From positions 1-59,082 of the forward strand of contig CAYOUJ010000009.1 in the NCBI GenBank assembly GCA_964407165.1: a stretch of DNA of 59,082 bases, read 5' to 3'. Numbering within the stretch: position 1 is the first letter of the stretch; every line of letters begins with the position of its first letter. Of this stretch, positions 1 to 9,700 are shown one piece after another. A program made the position numbers and the translations under genes. The notes below the pieces were generated by a model. That model was not told the DNA's origin. It was given only the letters and a program-made list of their open reading frames with translations, and searched no databases. This DNA comes from CAZPKH01 sp964407165 (GTDB lineage: Bacteria; Bacteroidota; Bacteroidia; Bacteroidales; Muribaculaceae).

Positions 1-257
1 ATTCGTGCTCCTGCGCGATAGTCGCCGTAGGGGCCGTAAATCTTGAGGATGGAGAGGGTATCGGAGCCTTCGGTAGAAACTAATTCGGAATTAGGTGAGA
101 TTTTGACATCATCAATCGTGCCGATTGTGCCACCGGTTTCGGTGGATTCGTAGACAGGGTCCAGGGATGTGCGGCCGCCGGAATTTATATTGAGCTGGGC
201 TGCGCAGACTGCGGGGAGCAGCCATGCGAGCAGGTAAAGTAACAGTTTCTCTTTCAT
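1..257 (-). CDS. Secreted protein of unknown function, N-terminal part only
   Basis: The reading frame starts at an ATG at 257 and runs off the left edge of the window, giving 85 codons. The protein begins MKEKLLLYLLAWLLP and then AVCAAQ, a clear Sec signal peptide with likely cleavage after CAA or AQ. The visible mature part is rich in Ser, Thr, Gly and Asp and shows no recognisable catalytic motif. A good Bacteroidetes promoter lies 70 nt upstream. A large surface or adhesin-like protein is possible, but nothing visible fixes a function. The gene is separated from the next operon by three mobile elements. Confidence 0.75.
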   Translation of the reverse strand, partial: MKEKLLLYLLAWLLPAVCAAQLNINSGGRTSLDPVYESTETGGTIGTIDDVKISPNSELVSTEGSDTLSILKIYGPYGDYRAGAR

Positions 258-327
258 TGGTTGAATATATTTAGGTTTTACAGAATGCGACCTGAAAGCC
301 TTCAAAGAGCACGTGTGATAACGGTTG

Positions 328-359
328 CAAATATACAAAATAATTTTGCGGAAAGCAAG
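328..359 (-). promoter_or_regulatory. Bacteroidetes promoter for the secreted-protein gene
   Basis: Read on the minus strand, CTTG (356-359), a 20-bp spacer and TATATTTG (328-335) match the Bacteroidetes -33/-7 consensus. The -7 box lies 70 nt before the ATG at 257. Confidence 0.7.
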
Positions 360-477
360 AAAAATTTATTTATTTAACAACGATTTCGTCAATCTGAAAG
401 CAATGCCGAGCTTGTTTGTGCAATGCTGTGGCGAGAAATCAGTCTCTTGAAAGTAAAGAATGTGGCTTGCTCGATTA

Positions 478-660
478 GAGCCTGTTTCATAAAAATTGTA
501 AAACAGTCTTTTTATTCTTAATTCGTTTATTTTTTGAGGTTTATTTTGGCCAGTTTGGCCTTTTTCGTCAATCATTTAGCTCGCTAAACTCATTCCTCAA
601 AAGCCCAAACTGACTCAAAATTAGCTTTCAAAAAATAAACAATTTTTATAAAACAGGCTC
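478..660. mobile_element. MITE-like element 1 (183 bp)
   Basis: The ends are 21-bp inverted repeats, GAGCCTGTTTCATAAAAATT at the left and its complement at 640-660, differing at one position. The interior is AT-rich and contains no transposase; a 69-codon minus-strand frame through it has no support as a gene. This fits a miniature inverted-repeat element mobilised in trans. No convincing target duplication is visible, partly because a second element sits against its right end. Confidence 0.6.
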
Positions 661-666
661 ATAGAG

Positions 667-903
667 GTAACTATTCACCGAATATCAATATTCTTATACA
701 TGCGCTCCAAAGGAGCGCGATGATGATAACCCCGGGCAAGCGGAGCGCAGCCCGGGGAATCGGAGAGGCGTCCTCGCACCCCCGGCACCCCAAAGGGGTG
801 CATGTCCCAACTATTTTTCTTCACCCCCGGGCTGCGCTCCGCTTGCCCGGGGTTATCATCAAGTTGCCCCTTTGGGGCAAAATTGTATTCGGTGAATAGT
901 TAC
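667..903. mobile_element. MITE-like element 2 (237 bp) with 8-bp target duplication
   Basis: Perfect 18-bp terminal inverted repeats (GTAACTATTCACCGAATA at 667-684 and its complement at 886-903) are flanked by the direct repeat TCATAGAG (659-666 and 904-911). Inside is a second, perfect 37-bp inverted repeat (721-757 with 825-861), plus small hairpins at 702-718 and about 865-879. The duplication overlaps the last two bases of element 1, so this insertion landed at that element's edge, probably later. No protein is encoded. Confidence 0.75.
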
Positions 904-941
904 TCATAGAGTGTTATGGTAGCGGTGCCTTCCCAGTAGCC

Positions 942-2114
942 ACCATCTAACGCGAGTTCGGGATAAGCATTGGCAAAAAAAATGAAACGGCAACCGAAAA
1001 AAGTTGCCGTTTTTGTTGCACAAGTCAATGATATTTAGCAACTTAGTGGCGTAAAAATCAATGCTAAACATCATGCTTGACGACAACAAAGTTACTGAAA
1101 TTTTCTGTATCGCGGATGATTTTTGCCAGGTTTATCAGGCAGAAATCGACCGTCAGGTTAAAATTCCCTCTGCTGATGGGAAAAAGTGCCGCAATCGCAA
1201 GGGCAGAATGTCCCAGGCGGAGATCATCACTATCCTGATCTGTTTCCACTTCAACTCGTTCCGAAACTTCAAGCACTTCTACGTGGAGTGCGTGTGCAAG
1301 CACTGGAAACACCTCTTCCCGCACACATTGTCTTACAACCGCTTCATCGAGTTACTGCCTCGGTGTTTCGTGCCGATGACGATGTTTCTGCATCTGGCAT
1401 GCTTCGGCAAATGCACCGGCATCAGTTTCGTCGATAGCACATGCATCCCTGTGGTGCATGGCAAGCGTGAGTTCTCAATGAAACTTTTCAAGGGGATTGC
1501 CACCAAGGGGCGCAGCACCATGGGTTGGTATGTAGGATTCAAACTCCACTTGCTGTGCAACCACAAGGGCGAGATTGTCAACTTCATGTTGACACGTGCC
1601 AACGTCGACGACCGCAACGAAACTGTCATAAAGGGACTTACCGACAAGGTTTTCGGCAAGTTGTACGCAGACAAGGGCTATATCTCCCAATCACTCTTTG
1701 GCCGGCTGTTCGACCAGGGTGTGCATATTGTCACTGGCCTGCGGACAAACATGAAGCAGAGGCTCATACCGCTATATGACAAGATTATGCTACGTAAAAG
1801 AAGCATCATAGAGTCTGTCAACGACATGCTTAAAAACGTGGCGCAACTTGTACATACTCGTCACCGGAGTGTCCATAATTTCTTGATGAATCTCCTGGGC
1901 GCACTTGGGGCATACTGCTTCTTCTCCAACAAGCCTGCAGTGAACTTCGATTTCGAAGTGGCGGACGCTGACTCTCAGATGGTAATCTGGGAATAAGCTT
2001 GCCGGCTCATCCGGATGCGACCATATTGTGGCCGCCGCTTATTTACGCCTTAATCTTTACGTTCATAATGATGCTTTCCTCTATTGAGATTATCCCGAAC
2101 TCGTGTTAATAGGT
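942..2114 (+). mobile_element. IS982-family insertion sequence (about 1.17 kb)
   Basis: Both ends start with ACC, as usual for this family, followed by imperfect terminal inverted repeats. The best-matched block is TAACGCGAGTTCGGGATAA at 948-966, paired with its complement at 2090-2108 with one mismatch. One complete transposase gene fills the element. I see no matching 7-9 bp target duplication: the flanks are CAGTAGCC and TAACCCTT. The insertion may be old, may have lost a flank, or my end assignment is off by a few bases. Confidence 0.8.
1061..1996 (+). CDS. IS982-family transposase
   Basis: This 311-residue protein is a DDE transposase. The catalytic triad is visible and intact: D125 in FVDST, D204 in YADKGYIS and E251 in the SIIESVND segment. 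These match the family's typical motifs, including MGWYVGFKLHL and RKRSIIESVND, and the length is normal. It should cut and paste the surrounding element through the ACC-starting ends. The start at 1061 gives MLNIMLDD; the second ATG at 1073 is an equally plausible start. The terminal repeats and frame are intact, so the element may still be active. Confidence 0.9.
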   Translation: MLNIMLDDNKVTEIFCIADDFCQVYQAEIDRQVKIPSADGKKCRNRKGRMSQAEIITILICFHFNSFRNFKHFYVECVCKHWKHLFPHTLSYNRFIELLPRCFVPMTMFLHLACFGKCTGISFVDSTCIPVVHGKREFSMKLFKGIATKGRSTMGWYVGFKLHLLCNHKGEIVNFMLTRANVDDRNETVIKGLTDKVFGKLYADKGYISQSLFGRLFDQGVHIVTGLRTNMKQRLIPLYDKIMLRKRSIIESVNDMLKNVAQLVHTRHRSVHNFLMNLLGALGAYCFFSNKPAVNFDFEVADADSQMVIWE

Positions 2115-2164
2115 TAACCCTTGACACTACGGCGCGTTATTGATGGTAACGTCACAAATCACAA

Positions 2165-2195
2165 GGGGCTGCGGCAAGTGGTGTGCCGCAGCCCC
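2165..2195 (-). terminator. Hairpin terminator of the susCD operon
   Basis: A perfect 12-bp stem (GGGGCTGCGGCA with TGCCGCAGCCCC) with an 8-nt loop begins 33 nt after the stop codon of the last operon gene. The T-run after it on the minus strand is weak. Confidence 0.6.
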
Positions 2196-2227
2196 TATCC
2201 TATAGAGTCTTAGTGCTGTTAGAGCCG

Positions 2228-3541
2228 TTATTGGATGGCAGCGACCAGAGTCGAGCCGTCGGCCGTGCTCACCGTGACGGTGGCCGGAGAAAGTATGTTG
2301 GCGGCGTGCAGATAGAGCGTGCTGCCGTTGAGATAGTTGATATAGTCCATCAATGCCGGATAGCTCTTAGCCAGGCTCTCGCCGTCAGAGTTGGTGCCGA
2401 CATACTCGAGCTTGCAGAGATTTTCGCCGGTGGTGACATTGAAGTAGTACGGCGTGGTGGTGGTACGGTATACCTTGCCCACTCGGGCGCGCACTATGAA
2501 GTCTACGCAGAACATGCCTGATGTCTCGTCATACATCATTATGTCGGAATTGAGCAGCGAGGCCGAGCCTTTTTCAAACTCCGCGGAGATATTGTCAAAG
2601 AGAGTGGCAAACGTGCCGGTGGGGGAGGTCAGGTCGACGCGCCATACAAACTTCTTGTTGACAAAGAGCGACGACAGCGGGTCGGCGGTGACCGTGGTGC
2701 CCTCAAGGCCCTCGTCGGTGCACAGCAGGGTGCCGTCAGACTGCAGCGCGAAGCACTGAAAGGACACCGAGTCGGCTGCGCTGGCGGCGGTAGACACGCT
2801 CAGGGGGCGCATGAAGCGGAATCCGTCGGCAGTGATGATGATGTTGCCCGTCTCGGTCTGCGTCACAGAGTCACCCTTCTCGGGATATACCGACATGATG
2901 CCGCTCGCACCGTTGGTCATGATGAACCGCTCGCCGGTGGGCGAGTAGGTGAGGATGGCACGGTTGATCGACGCGTTAAACATAGCGCTGTTTTGGTAGA
3001 CAAACGCAGCCACAAACTCCTCGTCGTTGGTGTCGGCGCCCAGACGGCGCATCATTATGGGCATCTGGTGCTTCTTGCCCTTGAGGCTGATGGTGTTGCC
3101 GTCGTCGCTGACGTCAAGGATGATGAACTCATAGTCGCCTTCGTAGCCCAGGCCCTTGCTGGCATCGGGGTCGCAGAAGACGTGAATGAGAGGATTGTAA
3201 GAGTTGAACGTCAGCACTACGCCGTCATCAGTGATAAGCTCCCAAAGCGAGGTCTTCGACACATAGTCAGAACCGATGTAGCTGTTGCCGCCGGCTATGG
3301 TAACGTCACCGGCTGCTGTGAACGTCATGACAAAGCTGAAGCCGGGGAGATCTTCGCTGGCGAAGTACTCCATGACCCACTTGCCGCCGTCGCGCGTCAG
3401 CACGTCAAGGTATTCAGCCTTGGCCTCGTCGAGACGCTCTGCTGCCGACGAGTCGAAAATCATGTCGACTTCGTTCTTGCACGAAGACATGACGGTGGCG
3501 GCTGCGGCGAGCGTCAGTGCATATAATAAGTATTTTTTCAT
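2228..3541 (-). CDS. DUF4302 family lipoprotein
   Basis: The 437-residue protein has a lipoprotein signal peptide with the lipid-accepting cysteine at C21 (VMSSC). After it comes the DUF4302 pattern: a helical stretch, then GGKWVMEYF and a beta-rich body. No enzymatic motif is visible. This family is known as a surface or periplasmic lipoprotein encoded with SusC/SusD pairs and a Mx1 metallopeptidase, which is exactly the arrangement here: it is the last of four minus-strand genes, 78 bp after the metallopeptidase. A role as an accessory binding lipoprotein of the uptake complex is inferred from context. Ligand unknown. Confidence 0.8.
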   Translation of the reverse strand: MKKYLLYALTLAAAATVMSSCKNEVDMIFDSSAAERLDEAKAEYLDVLTRDGGKWVMEYFASEDLPGFSFVMTFTAAGDVTIAGGNSYIGSDYVSKTSLWELITDDGVVLTFNSYNPLIHVFCDPDASKGLGYEGDYEFIILDVSDDGNTISLKGKKHQMPIMMRRLGADTNDEEFVAAFVYQNSAMFNASINRAILTYSPTGERFIMTNGASGIMSVYPEKGDSVTQTETGNIIITADGFRFMRPLSVSTAASAADSVSFQCFALQSDGTLLCTDEGLEGTTVTADPLSSLFVNKKFVWRVDLTSPTGTFATLFDNISAEFEKGSASLLNSDIMMYDETSGMFCVDFIVRARVGKVYRTTTTPYYFNVTTGENLCKLEYVGTNSDGESLAKSYPALMDYINYLNGSTLYLHAANILSPATVTVSTADGSTLVAAIQ

Positions 3542-3567
3542 GTTTGTGTCAGTTTTTTTGAGTTTTT

Positions 3568-3610
3568 TCTTTAACCGGCTAATCGGTTGGCCGGCTGGCC
3601 GGTTAAAGAC
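3568..3610. repeat. Intergenic palindromic repeat, CCGGTTAAAGA family, copy 1
   Basis: TCTTTAACCGG (3568-3578) pairs with CCGGTTAAAGA (3599-3609). Between them lie 8-bp units of the kind aatCGGTT, ggCCGGCT and ggCCGGTT. It fills the gap between two co-oriented operon genes, so it is more likely an RNA hairpin within the message than a full terminator. Copies 2 and 3 are at 12639-12684 and 15467-15503. Confidence 0.7.
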
Positions 3611-3619
3611 TTGTTACTC

Positions 3620-4918
3620 TTAGTTGGGGATGGGGATATCGGATATCTCCTGCAGAAGGGCATCGAGATTATACTCGGCGCTTCGGCGCTGCACCACGGT
3701 GCGTAGGTTGTCGAGGTCGAGGCCCCACGAGTCCTTGAACCACGTGCGGGCGATGTTGATCTTCTGCTCCATGATGGCGCGACCGTCAACTTGGTCAGAG
3801 TCCTCTACGGGGAAGATGAACTGCATGCTGTCGGCCAGGGCGTCGATGACAGCTTTCTGGTCGTCGGTACATTTGGCATAAGTGGTGCCGTAGCGATCCT
3901 TGGCCTGCTCGTTGCAGTAGTTGGTGCGCAGCTTGCTCTCGAGCTTGGCAAGATATTCCTCGCAGGCTTCCGGAGTAGAGTAGCGGTTCTCCTCAACGTC
4001 ATACAGGCGGATGTTGGTACAGAAAGCGTCGCTGACAAAGCGCAGGGTGTACGTGCGGCTGTCGATGCTTCGGGCAGTCTCGGTCATATAGTAATAGTAG
4101 CAGTAGGCGGTCGAGAGGTCGGTCTCGTCGTCACCGCTGTACCAGCCGCGGTCGGCGCACCAGTAGAGCATCTCCCAGTCTGCGTCAGAACGCGTCAGGT
4201 AGCCCGACACGGTCTCGGCGAAGTCCTCGGTGTAGCTGCTGCCGGCATACGGGGTCTGCAGACCCAGGGAGGCGCAGATGCCGCCGTTGCGGTCCTGCCA
4301 GTTTGAGCTGTCGTAGTGGCCGTTGCTCAGATAGTTGAACTCGGTCGGGTAGCTCTTGGTCTGGTGCAGGATGTGGCAATACTCATGGTGCATCGTGTGG
4401 AAGTAGCGGTTGTTGAGCTGCGAGATGTTGGTGAAGTCGGCGTTGTTGATGTCGCAAAGCGTGATCTTCACGCCGCCGGTGGCGTAGCCGAGGGTCTCGG
4501 AGCCGTTGGTGTTGTACATGCCCGAGCCGATGAGATGAATCATCTTGGGGCCTACGGCCTTCAGGAAGCCGCGGTCGAGGTTGTCGGCGCTGCCGCCGTA
4601 AGCCTCGGCATAGGCATCATACCACACATACTTGATCAGCACGGCCATCTTCATCGAGTTCTCAATCGACGCCGGCGTCAGATTGTAGTCATAGTTGGTC
4701 TCCACGTCGCGCATCTTGTAGACGAACTCCATGTTGTAGACGTCGCGGAAATTCTGGTGCAGCCACGTGTCAAACTGATACGTCGAGGCGTTAGGGTCGG
4801 CGTCGTCAGAGACATCGGGGAAGATGGTCTCGGTGAAGTCGTCGTCGGAGCAGGCCGAGAAGCCCAGGCCCATGATGACGGCCAGTCCGAGCACCGGTAG
4901 ATATTTCTTGATTTTCAT
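3620..4918 (-). CDS. Putative zinc metallopeptidase lipoprotein (Mx1-type, SusCD-associated)
   Basis: This 432-residue lipoprotein (lipidated C23 in FSAC) contains HEYCH at residues 178-182, a HExxH zinc site, within HTMHHEYCHILHQ. A downstream acidic residue likely gives the third ligand. The sequence fits the 'putative zinc-binding metallo-peptidase' family found next to SusD-like proteins. It is the third gene of the operon, 26 bp after susD. It may trim peptides or proteins at the cell surface before uptake by the SusC channel; this is inference. The catalytic motif is intact, so it is expected to be active. Confidence 0.82.
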   Translation of the reverse strand: MKIKKYLPVLGLAVIMGLGFSACSDDDFTETIFPDVSDDADPNASTYQFDTWLHQNFRDVYNMEFVYKMRDVETNYDYNLTPASIENSMKMAVLIKYVWYDAYAEAYGGSADNLDRGFLKAVGPKMIHLIGSGMYNTNGSETLGYATGGVKITLCDINNADFTNISQLNNRYFHTMHHEYCHILHQTKSYPTEFNYLSNGHYDSSNWQDRNGGICASLGLQTPYAGSSYTEDFAETVSGYLTRSDADWEMLYWCADRGWYSGDDETDLSTAYCYYYYMTETARSIDSRTYTLRFVSDAFCTNIRLYDVEENRYSTPEACEEYLAKLESKLRTNYCNEQAKDRYGTTYAKCTDDQKAVIDALADSMQFIFPVEDSDQVDGRAIMEQKINIARTWFKDSWGLDLDNLRTVVQRRSAEYNLDALLQEISDIPIPN

Positions 4919-4944
4919 ATTCTTGGAATTTTGAGGTTAGGAGA

Positions 4945-6681
4945 TTAGTCGGCGGGGGCGTAGACTTCGACACCGGCATCATCTTCGTCGTCGAGGCGGT
5001 AGTTGGCCTCAAAGCCGGCGGCCTGGATCTCAGACGGGATCTGCACGGCGCGGCGCGGGTCGAACAGGCTCATAGTCTCGATGCGGTTCTCGGTGCCGAT
5101 CTTGTGGCTCCACTCGATGCCGTAGCGCTTGAGGTCGAAGAAACGGAAGCCGGTATGCACCTGCTCGATACGGCGGAAGTGCTGGATGCACTGGAGCACC
5201 GGCTCGATGTCGGCCGTCACGCTATACTCAGCCGAGGGGGTCACCTGGTCGATGTTGATGTCCTTGGCGATGCCATAGCGGCTGCGGTAGTTGGTATAGA
5301 ACTCGTTGATCAGCGCCAGGGTAAGCTCCTTGAAGCGGTTCTCAGAGCCAACGGCCGACGGGGCCGAGCGCTTGGGAATCTCCCACTTGGCCAGGTCGTC
5401 GATGGCGCCCTGGACATCGCCGAGGAACAGCTTGGCCTCGGCGCGCATCAGCAGGCACTCCTCGCCCGTTATCTCGCTACGGGTCACATGGGCGTAGCCG
5501 ATACCGGCAATCTTGTTGGTGTACTCAAACTGCTCGGAGTTGTTGCCGGCATAATAAGACCCGTACTGGCTCTTGGAGTTGATGCCGCAGCAGCCGTTGA
5601 AGCCGGGGTGCATCGAGAAGGTCTCTCCGGTCGACGAGTCCCTCCAGTTGAACGACGACCACTGGGGGCCGGGACCCTTGAGAGTGGAGCGAAGGGCGTC
5701 GCGGATCACGTGATACCGGCGGCCGCCGGTATAATGGCGGAACGCGGTGGAGTAGGTGGCTATCAGCAGGAAGTTGCGGCCCTTGTCAACGCCCTGGATA
5801 TACTTGCCGAAGTCGCTGATATAGTAGAAGTCGCCGATGTGGGCCCAGATGTCGGTGATGTACTGGGTAGGATCGACATTCTCGCCGCCGAAGGCGCGGT
5901 TGGTGTATTCGAGCACCTTCTTGTAGTCTCGCTTCCACAGATAGAAGCGAGCGGCGAAGGTGTAGGCGGCCTGCATGTTGAAATGATAGCGGGGAATCTC
6001 GTAGATGGTGTTGTCGATGTTCGGCAGCGCCTCGGTGATGTCCTTCTCCATCATCTCATAGTCGTAGGCTAGCGACGGACGGTCGTAGTGCGGCTTGACC
6101 ACGGTCTCGGGGCTGGTGGGATAGGGAAGGCCGACAATGGCCTCCGAAAGCTCCGGTCCGCGATACTGCTCGCAGAAGGTGTTGACCAGCATGAACATGC
6201 AATAGGCACGCAGCATCTTGGCCTCGGCCATGACGGCAGGGAGATTCTCGGCATCGGCCACATCCACGCCATTGTCGATTTTAGCCTGGAGATTTTCCAG
6301 GCACTCGATGGCGGCGTTGGCAGAAGCGATGGCACCGTAGTAGCCCGACCAGATGCCGGAAGGCGTGTCGTTGCCCGAGCCGCTCTTTACCTCCTCGAAG
6401 GCGAAAGCCTCGTCGTCGGTGCGGTCGTAGGCCGGCAGGTTAAATCGTACGCCGGTAGAGGAAGCCGTGTTACAGTCCTCCATATTGTCAGACATCAGCT
6501 CGAGCGTCAGCGCCGGGTTATAGGCAGGGTAGGCGTCGCAAAGCTTCATGCGGGCCTTCTCTACCGTATTTAGCTCCACGCGGGTGTCGGGCGTCTTGTC
6601 CAGGAAGTCGCTGCACGACGTCAGCGCCAGTCCCAGGCCCGCGCCCACAAGGGCGGTATATATTAATTTGTTAAGTCTCAT
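4945..6681 (-). CDS. SusD/RagB-family nutrient-binding lipoprotein
   Basis: The 578-residue protein starts MRLNKLIYTALVGAG and carries a lipobox ending at C23 (LTSC), followed by SDFLDKTPD, the classic start of mature SusD proteins. The N-terminal half has the helical SusD repeats, and the C-terminal half shows the conserved RAEAKLFLGD and FDLKRYGIEW segments. SusD proteins act as surface lids on SusC barrels and bind the ligand. The gene lies 42 bp after susC on the same strand and is translated as its partner. The substrate cannot be read from sequence. The neighbouring peptidase points to peptides rather than glycans, since no glycoside hydrolase is nearby. Confidence 0.93.
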   Translation of the reverse strand: MRLNKLIYTALVGAGLGLALTSCSDFLDKTPDTRVELNTVEKARMKLCDAYPAYNPALTLELMSDNMEDCNTASSTGVRFNLPAYDRTDDEAFAFEEVKSGSGNDTPSGIWSGYYGAIASANAAIECLENLQAKIDNGVDVADAENLPAVMAEAKMLRAYCMFMLVNTFCEQYRGPELSEAIVGLPYPTSPETVVKPHYDRPSLAYDYEMMEKDITEALPNIDNTIYEIPRYHFNMQAAYTFAARFYLWKRDYKKVLEYTNRAFGGENVDPTQYITDIWAHIGDFYYISDFGKYIQGVDKGRNFLLIATYSTAFRHYTGGRRYHVIRDALRSTLKGPGPQWSSFNWRDSSTGETFSMHPGFNGCCGINSKSQYGSYYAGNNSEQFEYTNKIAGIGYAHVTRSEITGEECLLMRAEAKLFLGDVQGAIDDLAKWEIPKRSAPSAVGSENRFKELTLALINEFYTNYRSRYGIAKDINIDQVTPSAEYSVTADIEPVLQCIQHFRRIEQVHTGFRFFDLKRYGIEWSHKIGTENRIETMSLFDPRRAVQIPSEIQAAGFEANYRLDDEDDAGVEVYAPAD

Positions 6682-6723
6682 ATCTTTTGTTCAGTTTGTG
6701 TTGGACAGAGGTGACTGTGTTGC

Positions 6724-9700
6724 TTAGTTCAGGCCCAGACGCAGGGTGAACGTAAACTGGCGCGGGTTGGGCGATGCTACGCCGCCGGAGTTGTAGAACT
6801 CGGGGTCCTGGCCGTTGAGCTTCTTGTCAGAGTAAACGAGGAACAGGTTGGTGCCCTGGAATTTGACAGAGGCGCTGCTCAGGCGCAGGGCGCGAAGCAC
6901 TACCTGCGGGATGTCGTAGGTCAGCGAAATCTCCTTCATGCGGATGAAGCCGCCGTTGGCCACGCGGTCGGTGGAGTAGTTGTAGGCGTTGTAGGCGCGG
7001 CTCAGGTAGCTGTCCTGGTCATACTGACGCGTAGAGGCGATGGCGGGGATGGAGGTGTAAGCCTCGTCGCCGCTCACCACGAAGCGGTTCATAAACTCCT
7101 TGCCCATTGCCTTGGTGTCGGAATAGGCGGCGGCGAACGTCGGGTCGAGGCGCAGCTTGTTGCCGAAGGCGTAGGTCATGAAGATGTTGAGGTGGAAACC
7201 CTTGTAGGTGAAGTTGTTGCCGAAGCCGCCGGTGTAGGGCGGGTCAACGGCGCCCTCATACTTGAGGAAGTCGATGTTCTCAAACTCCTGAAAGTTGATG
7301 TCGGTGGTGGTGACCTCGCCGCTCTCGTTGATTATCATCGGGATGCCGTCCTCGTTCAGGCCCACGAAGGGGATGGAGAACAGGGCGCGCACGGGATAGC
7401 CCTCAAGAGCGTAGCCGGTGCCCTGCACCAGATCGATGACGCGGGTGCGGCCCTTCAGGTCCGTAATCTTGTTCTTGGCGTAGGAGAAGGTGAAGTCGGT
7501 GGTCCACTGGAAGTTGGGCAGCTGAAGATTGTGAGAGGTGATGGTGAACTCCACACCGTGGCTCTTCATCGTCGCGCTGTTGGCCCACTTGCGGGTGGTG
7601 CCACCAACGCCCTCGGTGTAGACCAGGCCGATAAGGTCGTAGTTGTTACGGGTGTACCAGTCGAAGACGAGGTTGAGGCGGTTGTTGAGGAAGCCCAGGT
7701 CGACGCCCAGGTCAAACTCATGCTTCTTCTCGTATGTAAGCTCGCTGTTGGCAAGCTCGCTCAGCTCGAGGGCGAGCTCGTAGGCTTCGGTGTCCTGGCG
7801 CCAGGGCTTGCTCGGATAGTAGATGGCCATTGCATTTGATATGCTCGAGGGGCCGGAGTCGCCGGTCAGCGAGTAGCTGCCGCGCAGCTTGGCCGTGGCC
7901 AGGGCCGGGCTCAGGGTCTCGAACCAGGGCTCGTCGTCGATGTTCCAGGCGGCCGACACGTTCCACGTCGGCAGCCAGCGGCTCTGGTTGCTCTTGCCGA
8001 GCTTGTTGGAGCCTTCGTAGCGGATGGTGCCGTTGATGATGTAGCGGCCCTTCCACGAGTAGGAGGCGGTGCCGAAGTAAGCCATGGAGCGGCGGTAGGT
8101 CCAGTCGTCGGTGAAGTAGTTGCCGTTCTCCTCCATCATCTGCTTGAAGAGCTTCCAGTCGGTGAAGGGGAGGTTGCCGTTGTCATATACGATGCCCCAG
8201 CCCTGGTAGGACTCGGTGTGGCGGTCGATCTTCGACGCCTCGAAGCCGGCCATGGCGTTGACCAGGTGCACGGTGTTGAACGCCTTGTTCCACACGGCGG
8301 TGCCGCGGAAGTCATACTGAGTCATCGAGTTGACGGTGTGGTAGAGAATACCGCCGTTGGGGAGCACGGAGATAGGCAGCGAGTTGGCGTCGTCGGGGTC
8401 GGTGTACAGGAAGGGGTTGGAGGCGCGTATCGTAGCGTTCTCCGGATCCACGCCGGCGCGGTAGGCGTTGGCCTGGTTGGAGTTCTCGGTCACGTAGTGG
8501 TTGGTAGTTGCCGAATAGTGGCGTACCGAGCCCACAGCTGTGAAGTCGAGGCCGAGGATAGGCTTCCAGTTGAGCTGGCCCTGGAACTTCAGGTCGGTGA
8601 CCGTGATGTCCATGTAGTTGTTCTCCAGCTCGTCGAAGATATTGAAGTCGCAGTAGTTACGGGTCAGCGTTGCGTTGGGGTCCGTGGTACGCGACGTATT
8701 GAGCGCGTAGGAGTAGGGGTTGATGTCGAAGTCACGCGACACCTCGCCGTTGACCACGTCGATGCTCTGGCTCAACGTGCCGGGGGCGCGCTGCTTGCGG
8801 TAGGTGTCGGAGGTCTGCAGCTTGATGTTGAACGTCTTCGAGAAGTTATAGGTGGCGTTGGCGTTGAAGGTGTATCGGCTCACCTTGCTCTGCTTGTACC
8901 AGCCCGGGTCGTCCATGTAGGAGAAGGAGGTGTAGAACGTGCCCTTGTCCGTGCCGCCCGAGATGCTCACTGCGTGGTTCATCATCACGTTGGTGTTGAA
9001 CAGCAGGTCAAACCAGTCGGTGTTGCGCATCTCGGCCTCGCGCAGGTAGGCGTTCTTGGCGCTCTCGGTGTTTGCCAGGCCATATTGGCCGTTGGTGGCG
9101 TTGTACTTGTTGATGAGCTTGTACATCGTGCCGTAGACGCCCGAGCTGCTGGAGTTGGCCAGCGAGGCGAGGCTCAGCCAGCCCTTGCGCTCCATCTCGC
9201 GATAGATGCCCATCTGCTCCTGCGAGTTACAGATGTTGAAGTCGTGGTACGACGGCTTCAGGCGCACGGTGAACTCACCCGTATAATTAATAGATGTGTG
9301 ACCCGCGCGGCCCTGCTTGGTGGTGACCACTATCACACCTGCCATGGCGCGCGCGCCGTAGATCGACGTTGCCGAGCCGTCCTTGAGGATCTGGAACGAC
9401 TCGATGTCGTCGGCGTTCAGACCCGAGATGGCCGAGGCGATAAGGGTCGTGGCGTCGCCTGACGACAGGTCGTCGGCCGACATCTCCACGGCGTCTTCAA
9501 GTATCACGCCGTCGACCACCCACAGGGGCGTCGAGTTGCCATAAATAGAAGTGGCGCCGCGCACGCGTATCTTCGGGGCGGTGCCGAAGGTGCCCGACAC
9601 GTTCTGCACCGACACGCCGGCCACGCGTCCCTCGAGGCCGCGGCTGACGTCGGCCACGCCGTCGAGGCGGGTCTTCGAAGCGTCCACCTTGGTGGTAGCG

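Noticed and set aside
366..575. A 69-codon minus-strand frame overlapping MITE 1
   Set aside because: It crosses the left inverted repeat, has AT-driven composition and no recognisable domain; it is a by-product of the element.
3791..9462. Long opposite-strand frames across the susCD operon
   Set aside because: They are Val/Gly/Ala-rich antisense frames caused by high third-position GC, with no domains or promoters.
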